Program-made: the position numbers and the translations under genes
Notes under the pieces: generated by a model
Databases searched by the model: none
Seen by the model: only the letters and a program-made list of their open reading frames with translations
What the model was told of the DNA's origin: nothing
In this document: piece by piece, positions 59,149 through 64,000 of the stretch
Numbering within the stretch: position 1 is the first letter of the stretch
Layout of the letters: every line of letters starts with the position of its first letter
NCBI GenBank assembly: GCA_009845905.1
Contig: VXYS01000004.1
Coordinates: 586,548-650,547, forward strand
Direction: 5' to 3'
From: Gammaproteobacteria bacterium
GTDB lineage: Bacteria > Pseudomonadota > Gammaproteobacteria > Steroidobacterales > Foliamicaceae
Length of the DNA: 64,000 nucleotides

Positions 59149-59625
59149 TCAGTCCTCGAAGTGAATTTCCGGAGCCAGTCTCGCCACCACGACGTCCTGG
59201 AGGTCCAGCTCTACCCGCCCGGTGCCGTCGGGAACGTCCAGCACGATGACCTCGCCTTCGCGCGCCAGCAGCGTGCCGCCGAAATTCCTGCGGCCGAGAT
59301 GCGGGCCGCGCATTCTCACCTGCACCCGGCGCCCCGCAAAGCGGTCAAAATGCTCGGGTTTCGCCAGCTTTCGGTCGAGACCGGGCGATGACACCTCCAG
59401 GTTGTAGTGCCCCGGAATCGGATCCTCGACGTCGAGCAGTGCGCTGACCTGGCCGCTCACCCGCTCGCAGTCTTCAAGACCGATGCCCGAATCCTGGTCG
59501 ATGAACAGGCGCAGCACCTGGCCGCGCCGCTCGCGCTTCAGTTCCAGGTCCGCCAGCTCGTACCCCATCGCTTCGACGCAGGGCTCCAGCAGTCCGTTCA
59601 GCCTGTCCAGAATCAAGTCCGCCAT
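59149..59625 (-). CDS. rimP: Ribosome maturation factor RimP
   Basis: RimP assists 30S subunit maturation. The 158-residue protein starts MADLILDRLNGLLEPCVEAM and has GYELADLELKRERRGQVLRL and the conserved NLEVSSPGLDRKL. The ATG at 59625 lies only a few bases after a terminator-like hairpin, whose 3' arm contains the sole good Shine-Dalgarno (GAGGGG). The open frame upstream reads through the initiator tRNA gene and is not real. It heads the rimP-nusA-infB run. Confidence 0.95.
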   Translation of the reverse strand: MADLILDRLNGLLEPCVEAMGYELADLELKRERRGQVLRLFIDQDSGIGLEDCERVSGQVSALLDVEDPIPGHYNLEVSSPGLDRKLAKPEHFDRFAGRRVQVRMRGPHLGRRNFGGTLLAREGEVIVLDVPDGTGRVELDLQDVVVARLAPEIHFED

Positions 59626-59628
59626 GCA

Positions 59629-59650
59629 CAAAAAAGCCCCTCGCGGGGCC
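59629..59650 (-). terminator. Terminator-like hairpin between initiator tRNA and rimP
   Basis: On the minus strand GCCCC-GCGA-GGGGC is followed by six T residues, an ideal intrinsic terminator, just 11 bases before the rimP ATG. The GAGGGG in its 3' arm is also the best ribosome-binding site for rimP. It may separate tRNA from mRNA transcription and mask the rimP start in read-through RNA. Confidence 0.75.
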
Positions 59651-59666
59651 ATCGCAAAACCAATAT

Positions 59667-59743
59667 TGGTAGCGGGGACAGGATTTGAACCTGTGACCTT
59701 CGGGTTATGAGCCCGACGAGCTGCCTGACTGCTCCACCCCGCA
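59667..59743 (-). tRNA. Initiator tRNA-fMet (CAT anticodon)
   Basis: A 77-nt tRNA ending in an encoded CCA. The anticodon loop is CTCATAA on a stem with three consecutive G:C pairs (GGG/CCC), and A11 faces T24, both initiator hallmarks. The sequence is otherwise close to E. coli tRNA-fMet. The 1:72 position is T1 with T72 instead of the usual C1:A72. Its place upstream of rimP-nusA-infB matches metY in E. coli. Confidence 0.93.
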
Positions 59744-59790
59744 ACCGCGAGTCGGACGATTATACAGGAAAACGCCGCTGAAATCGCCAA
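59744..59790 (-). promoter_or_regulatory. Promoter of the initiator tRNA gene
   Basis: On the minus strand TATAAT at 59764-59759 lies 15 bases before the mature tRNA 5' end, so the 5' leader would be about 7 nt. TTGGCG at 59790-59785 is a possible -35 but at a 20-base spacing, longer than normal. Confidence 0.55.
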
Positions 59791-59869
59791 TCGGGGGAAG
59801 CGGCGGGCCTCCGGATACTGTAAACTCCCGCCCCCCAACTACCTGCAACCCCATTGAGGAATATCCAGC

Positions 59870-60370
59870 ATGGGCACCGACACATTCGCCGACTTCTGCG
59901 TCGAAAACAACAGGCGCTACGCCGAGAGCTTTGACAAGGCCGAAGTACCGCTCCCGCCGGGGCGCAAGGCCGCCGTCGTGGCCTGTATGGATGCCCGCAT
60001 CGAGACCGGGAGGCTGCTCGGCCTTTCCGAGGGCGACGCGCACGTGATCCGCAACGCGGGAGGCGTCGTGACCGACGACGTGCTCCGCTCGTTGATGATC
60101 TCGCAACGCCTGCTCGGCACCGTGGAGATCATCCTGGTCCAGCACACCGACTGCGGCATGCTTACTTTCCGCGATGACGACGTGAAGGACCAGATCGAAG
60201 CGGACACCGGTCTTCGGCCCTCGTTCGCGCTGGAGTCGTTTCCGCACCTCGAGGAGAACGTGCGCCAGTCGATTCGCCGTATCGAGGCCTGCCCGTTCAT
60301 CCCCGTAAAGGACAAGATCCGCGGCTTCGTCTATAACGTCAGGACCGGCCTGCTGGACGAAGTTGTCTGA
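59870..60370 (+). CDS. Beta-class carbonic anhydrase
   Basis: A 166-residue beta-carbonic anhydrase interconverting CO2 and bicarbonate. Zinc ligands and the Asp-Arg dyad are visible as Cys39-x-Asp41-x-Arg43 (ACMDARI) and His92-x2-Cys95 (QHTDCGML). The short length and the VIRNAGGVVTDD segment place it with the compact type seen in actinobacterial Rv1284-like enzymes rather than with E. coli Can. It is 168 bases before an amidohydrolase gene on the same strand; a link through CO2 released from carbamate hydrolysis is inference. Confidence 0.92.
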   Translation: MGTDTFADFCVENNRRYAESFDKAEVPLPPGRKAAVVACMDARIETGRLLGLSEGDAHVIRNAGGVVTDDVLRSLMISQRLLGTVEIILVQHTDCGMLTFRDDDVKDQIEADTGLRPSFALESFPHLEENVRQSIRRIEACPFIPVKDKIRGFVYNVRTGLLDEVV

Positions 60371-60537
60371 CGGGGACCGGACAGCCCTTCAACCCGCCAC
60401 CCGCCAAGCCGCGCGCGCGTGGCGGGTGATACCATTCGGCTCTGCCGCGGCAGCCGGGCCCAATGCGACGCCAGAGAGTTCGGCGCCAAGGCAAACGGGA
60501 AACGATTTGCAAGCTGCCAAACGAAGGGGAAAGCATC

Positions 60538-61167
60538 ATGGCGCAAGCTGCCGATAAAAACTACGCGGGCGTCTGGGACAATCGTCTCGGCTTCGGCAAG
60601 ACACCGGTCGTCATCGTCATCGACCTGCTCAAGGGCTATACGACCGAAGGTTCGCCGCTGTATGCACCGGGCGTCGTAGCCTGCTTGAAGGAGGTGCCGG
60701 ACGTCATCGAGGCGGCCCGCGCCGGCGGCGTGCCGGTGATCCACACCCGGGTGCTCTACAACCCGACCAATTACGAAGACGGCGGCGTGTGGACGCTCAA
60801 GGCGCCGGTGCTCAAGGACCTGGTGCCCGGCAACCTGTATGCCGAGTTCTGCGACGAGGTCGCCCCGCCCGACGGAGAAACGGTTCTGACCAAGAACTAC
60901 GCAAGCTGTTTCTTCGGCACCAGCCTCTCGTCCATCCTGGCCGCCAGGGGCGCGGACACGCTCATCATTCTGGGCTGCACCACCTCGGGCTGCATCCGCG
61001 CCTCCGCGGTTGACGCCGTGCAGCACGGTTACCGGCCGATCGTGGTCCGCGAATGCGTCGGCGACCGGCACGACGGGCCGCACGAAGCCAACCTTTTCGA
61101 CATCCACGCCAAGTACGGCGACGTGGTGTCCAAGGCGGAAGCCCTCGAATACCTCCAGAGTCTGTAG
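60538..61167 (+). CDS. Isochorismatase-like cysteine amidohydrolase (N-carbamoylsarcosine amidase type)
   Basis: A 209-residue cysteine hydrolase with the family triad Asp29 (VVIVIDLLKGY), Lys119 (VLTKNYASCFFGTSL) and Cys152 (GCTTSGCIRASAVDA). The pattern resembles N-carbamoylsarcosine amidase and related N-carbamoyl amide hydrolases. The ATG at 60538 has GGGGAAAG a few bases upstream; the longer open frame has no such site. A PuuE-like deacetylase follows after 44 bases, so the two could act in sequence on a cyclic ureide: ring opening, then release of ammonia and CO2. Substrate is not known. Confidence 0.88.
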   Translation: MAQAADKNYAGVWDNRLGFGKTPVVIVIDLLKGYTTEGSPLYAPGVVACLKEVPDVIEAARAGGVPVIHTRVLYNPTNYEDGGVWTLKAPVLKDLVPGNLYAEFCDEVAPPDGETVLTKNYASCFFGTSLSSILAARGADTLIILGCTTSGCIRASAVDAVQHGYRPIVVRECVGDRHDGPHEANLFDIHAKYGDVVSKAEALEYLQSL

Positions 61168-61211
61168 CGCACGCAGTCGCTCAAGGCCGCAATCCAAAAA
61201 AGGAGACCTCC

Positions 61212-62096
61212 ATGTCGAATCTGACTCAATCCAGGCATTACGACTTCGTGCCCATCATCGACCGCGAGCCGTTCACGCTGCCCGACGGCGCCCGCGTAGC
61301 GGTCATGCCGTATCTGAACATCGAGCATTTCCCGGCCGACATCCCCGGCACCGCGCTGGTCCCGGGCACCCAGCAATTCAATCCCGATCCGCTGAACTAC
61401 GGCTGGCGGGACTACGGCAACCGCGTCGGACTCTGGCGCATGGCCGACCTGCTCGACGAGTGCAATTCCCGCGCGACCGTGTGCCTGAATTCCGAAATCA
61501 TCCGCGAGTATCCGCGCATCCTCGAAGAAGGCATGGCGCGCAACTGGGCCTGGATCGGGCACGGCGTCAACAACGCGCCAGCCAACTTCATCAGCAATAT
61601 CGACGAGGACCGCGAGCGCGAGATCCTGAGTTCGGTGCTGACGTCGATGGAGGAAACGATCGGGCGGCCCACCAAGGGCTGGCTGAGCCCGTTCCTGACC
61701 CACACGGACAACACGCCGCGCCTGCTGGAGGAATTCGGAGTGGAGTACCTGTGCGACTACACCGCCGACGACCACCCGTTCCGCTTCAACACGCCGAAGA
61801 ACAACCTGATCGCCGTGCCCTACACGGTGGAACTGAACGATATTCCGGCGTTCGGCAACGTGGGCGTGTCTTCCGAGGCGTTCGGCGACATGATCATCGA
61901 CCAGTTCGACGTTCTCTACGAGGAAGGCGCGACCAACGCCCGATGCATGCCCATCTGCCTGCACACCTTCTGGGTGGGCCAGCCGAACAAGTTCAAGCAC
62001 CTGGCGCGCGCGTTCCGCTACATGGCGAAGCACGAAGGCGTGTGGTTCACGACCGGCGACGACGTCAACGACTGGTACCGCGCGAACTTCATGTAG
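61212..62096 (+). CDS. Polysaccharide-deacetylase family protein (PuuE/cyclic amide hydrolase type)
   Basis: A 294-residue protein of the NodB-fold family branch that includes the cofactor-free allantoinase PuuE and cyclic imide hydrolase rather than true glycan deacetylases. PuuE-like segments are GNRVGLWRMADLLDECNSRA and WIGHGVNNAPANFI; the canonical metal-binding TFDDG of glycan deacetylases is not seen. AAAGGAG precedes the ATG at 61212 by 6 bases. Its partner is the upstream cysteine amidohydrolase. Together with the carbonic anhydrase, the likely pathway is breakdown of a ring amide or ureide for nitrogen, which is inference. Confidence 0.85.
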   Translation: MSNLTQSRHYDFVPIIDREPFTLPDGARVAVMPYLNIEHFPADIPGTALVPGTQQFNPDPLNYGWRDYGNRVGLWRMADLLDECNSRATVCLNSEIIREYPRILEEGMARNWAWIGHGVNNAPANFISNIDEDREREILSSVLTSMEETIGRPTKGWLSPFLTHTDNTPRLLEEFGVEYLCDYTADDHPFRFNTPKNNLIAVPYTVELNDIPAFGNVGVSSEAFGDMIIDQFDVLYEEGATNARCMPICLHTFWVGQPNKFKHLARAFRYMAKHEGVWFTTGDDVNDWYRANFM

Positions 62097-62099
62097 GGA

Positions 62100-62115
62100 G
62101 GGTGGGCTTCCACCC
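62100..62115 (+). other. Hairpin between deacetylase and thioredoxin-like genes
   Basis: GGGTGG-GCTT-CCACCC forms a 6-bp stem four bases after the stop codon. There is no T-tract, so it is more likely an RNA-stabilising hairpin or a repeat remnant than a terminator. Confidence 0.4.
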
Positions 62116-62139
62116 GGAAGCAGCCCGGGCGCCTCGACA

Positions 62140-63330
62140 ATGAAATCCCGCCGGCTGATCCCTGCACTGGCCGCACTGGCCCTTGCAGGCTGCATGCAGC
62201 CTGGCGAGGACGCCGGACAAGCGGGCGACCCGAATCGCTATACGATCGCCGGCGACCTGTCGGCGGTCTGCGAAAGCGGCGAGTTCGCCTTGTGGACGGC
62301 GGACGGACGGAACATCGTCGAAGGGGCGCGGATCGTCGACGGCAGGATCTTTCTTGAAGGCGTCGTGGACGCGCCCGCCAACGCGTTTCTCGAAATACTG
62401 AATGCCACGAGCAGGGAAGGATATCGACTGGCATCGATCAAAGGGCATGCATTCGTGCTGGAGCCGGGTGAATTGACGCTGACCATGGACAGCCGGACGG
62501 AATTTGTCGTGCAGGGCGGACGCTACAACGACATCGTGGTCAATTCGTGGCGTCTGTCGCCGGAGTATCTGCGCGTGCGGGACGACTATCTCCGCGCGGA
62601 CCGGCCGGTGGACGGCGAGACCAGCGCGGACCGCCTGGCGCGGGAAACCGCGGCGGCGGAATTGTTCGATGAAATGCTGAGGCTCGAGAGCCAGGGTCGC
62701 CGCCGGGTGGCTTTGGGGCACGCGGACCCCCTCGCGCGCAAGCTCACGATCCAGTCCACCTGGCTGCGGAGTCCGTGGATCACGGATGCGCTTCGGCAAC
62801 TGGCGGAAATGATCCCGCACGATCCGTGGGTGGCGGAGAGCCTTGCCCTTGAGGAGGCGTATGCCGCCGAGCAGGCGCGGGCCGCAAGTTTCGGCGTAGG
62901 CTCCGAGATCAGGGAATTCGAGGCCGAGACGCTGGACGGGGAAATCGTGAGCGTGTCCGGCGCCCGTGAAGGCAAGGACGTCGTTCTCCTGGAGTTCTGG
63001 GCGTCCTGGTGCGGCCCCTGCCGCGTGGAAATCCCGCACATGAAGGAGGCCTATGCGCGCTACGGGCCCCTGGGATTCGAGATCCTCTCGTTCACGGTCG
63101 ACGACCTGCGCGAGGATTGGGTGGAGGCGTCCGAGGAAGAGGACCTGCCCTGGATCAATGCCGGGATGGGCATCGACCATCCGGCAACCGAAGCCTACGG
63201 CGTTACCGGTGTGCCGGCCAATTTCCTGGTGGAAGCCGCCTCCGGCCGTATCCTGGCGAGGAACCTGAGGGGCCGCAAACTGGACGAGGCGCTTGCGGAG
63301 CGCTTCGACACGCCGGAGGGCGAGAGCTAG
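62140..63330 (+). CDS. Thioredoxin-fold lipoprotein (TlpA/ResA-like with DUF4369-type N-domain)
   Basis: A 396-residue lipoprotein: signal peptide MKSRRLIPALAALALAGC ends in the lipobox LAGC. Residues about 30-110 form a DUF4369-like beta domain, then a helical linker, and a C-terminal thioredoxin domain with the active site Trp-Cys291-Gly-Pro-Cys294 (EFWASWCGPC) and cis-Pro region GVTGVPANFLV. Such proteins reduce periplasmic disulfides or cytochrome c apoproteins. A DsbD-like reductase gene lies 28 bases away, convergent, and could supply the electrons. Partner is inferred. Confidence 0.88.
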   Translation: MKSRRLIPALAALALAGCMQPGEDAGQAGDPNRYTIAGDLSAVCESGEFALWTADGRNIVEGARIVDGRIFLEGVVDAPANAFLEILNATSREGYRLASIKGHAFVLEPGELTLTMDSRTEFVVQGGRYNDIVVNSWRLSPEYLRVRDDYLRADRPVDGETSADRLARETAAAELFDEMLRLESQGRRRVALGHADPLARKLTIQSTWLRSPWITDALRQLAEMIPHDPWVAESLALEEAYAAEQARAASFGVGSEIREFEAETLDGEIVSVSGAREGKDVVLLEFWASWCGPCRVEIPHMKEAYARYGPLGFEILSFTVDDLREDWVEASEEEDLPWINAGMGIDHPATEAYGVTGVPANFLVEAASGRILARNLRGRKLDEALAERFDTPEGES

Positions 63331-63357
63331 GTCCGACTCCGTCGAACGCCCTTGAGA

Positions 63358-64000
63358 TCAGGCGTTTTCGATCGCGTCGATCACCAGGTCCGGCGTGAGG
63401 ATCTGCGGCAGGACCAACGCTTCGGCGGAACCGGGCTTGAAATAGAGATACAGCGGCACGCCCGCTCGGCCATGGCGCTGCAGGACCTCGGTAATCTCGG
63501 GATCCTCGTTGGTCCAGTCGCCCACCAGCACCTGCACGCCTTCGCGCAAAAGGAACTGCCGGACCGCATCGCTCTTCAACGCCACGCGCTCGTTCACCTT
63601 GCAGGTAATGCACCAGTCGGCGGTGAAGTAGGCGAACACCGGCTCCCGCTGTGCGCGAAGCTCTTCCAGGACGGTTTCCGAATAGGCGATCTCGTCCGAC
63701 GTCCCCGGTGGGCCGTCGGCCTCCACGACGGCCCGCGGGAGCGTCCAGAGGCTGAGCAGCACGACCGCCAGTCCCGCCATGCTGGCCGCTCGCCAGGGGC
63801 GCGAATAGCCGGCGCCGGCACCGCGACGCCACCCGAAGGCGCCCAGCGCCAGGGCGAGGGCGGAAATCAGGGCCAGCGTGAGCGCATCGACGCCGGCCTG
63901 GTTGCCCAGCACCCAGTAGAGCCAGATCGCCGTCGCCAGCATCGGAAACGCCAGCGCCTGGCGGAAACTGACCATCCAGGCCCCGGGCCGCGGCAGCAGC
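63358..64000 (-). CDS. dsbD: DsbD-like thiol:disulfide interchange protein, C-terminal part
   Basis: The last 214 or so residues of a larger protein whose start lies beyond the right edge. Visible are two or three membrane segments (LALISALALALGAF and SMAGLAVVLLSLWTL among them) and a C-terminal thioredoxin domain with the WCITCKVNE active site (CxxC) typical of DsbD gamma domains. DsbD moves electrons from cytoplasmic thioredoxin to periplasmic thiol reductases. The convergent TlpA-like lipoprotein is a plausible client. DsbD versus ScsB-like cannot be settled without the missing part. Confidence 0.85.
   Translation of the reverse strand, partial: LLPRPGAWMVSFRQALAFPMLATAIWLYWVLGNQAGVDALTLALISALALALGAFGWRRGAGAGYSRPWRAASMAGLAVVLLSLWTLPRAVVEADGPPGTSDEIAYSETVLEELRAQREPVFAYFTADWCITCKVNERVALKSDAVRQFLLREGVQVLVGDWTNEDPEITEVLQRHGRAGVPLYLYFKPGSAEALVLPQILTPDLVIDAIENA

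Overview
The window is a gene-dense (about 65% G+C by eye), almost entirely housekeeping stretch of a Gram-negative chromosome. Gene content and order point to a gammaproteobacterium: initiator tRNA-rimP-nusA-infB-rbfA-truB-rpsO-pnp; rluD-pgeF-clpB divergent from bamD; rluC divergent from rne; comEC-msbA-lpxK-kdsB; lolC-lolE-lolD; mfd-csiV; a methylthioinosine-type phosphorylase beside nagZ; pdxJ-acpS; smc-ligA. Lipid A/Kdo, Bam and Lol genes show an LPS outer membrane. AspRS carries the non-discriminating signature, so Asn-tRNA is probably made by transamidation. I could not place the organism below class level. I see no insertion sequence, prophage, integron or CRISPR array.

Layout. 1-7909 (minus): MaoC hydratase, SDR, bifunctional beta-oxidation enzyme, mutS, pncC, recA and recX (cut by the window edge), nearly all with gaps of a few bases. 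8002-12638 (plus): an unrecognised membrane protein, aspS, FmdB zinc ribbon, DUF502 protein, glycosyltransferase. 12635-19639 (minus): M16 protease, clpB, pgeF, rluD. Then bamD (plus), an orphan gene and rluC (minus), rne (plus), an orphan gene, kdsB, lpxK, msbA, comEC and the Lol transporter (minus), mfd and csiV (plus), and a long minus block from 38868 to 48256 covering nucleoside and peptidoglycan recycling (phosphorylase, nagZ, a signal-less YkuD protein), an exonuclease, acpS, pdxJ, ligA and smc. 48304-50819 (plus): queF, dksA, a TPR protein. 50862-59743 (minus): the pnp-to-initiator-tRNA translation cluster. 59870-63330 (plus): beta-carbonic anhydrase, a cysteine amidohydrolase, a PuuE-like deacetylase and a thioredoxin-fold lipoprotein. 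A DsbD-like C-terminus runs off the right edge.

The most unusual signal is non-coding. Two convergent-gene junctions (24604-24701 and 38770-38868) carry an element with a nearly identical core of about 40 bp, in opposite orientations, flanked at each site by a different 28-29 bp inverted repeat: constant loop, locus-specific stem. A second family, a short palindrome with 7-8 bp arms around GGA or AGA, occurs four times, twice inside genes (recX N-terminus and the mutS C-terminal linker). A third, weaker repeat follows rne and dksA. Protein-level oddities are a PNPase with two tandem S1 domains, an SMC about 150 residues short in both coiled-coil arms with no zipA between it and ligA, a DksA with only one of the four zinc-finger cysteines, an initiator tRNA with U1:U72, and a terminator hairpin whose 3' arm appears to hold the rimP ribosome-binding site. 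No gene-free stretch exceeds 300 bases.
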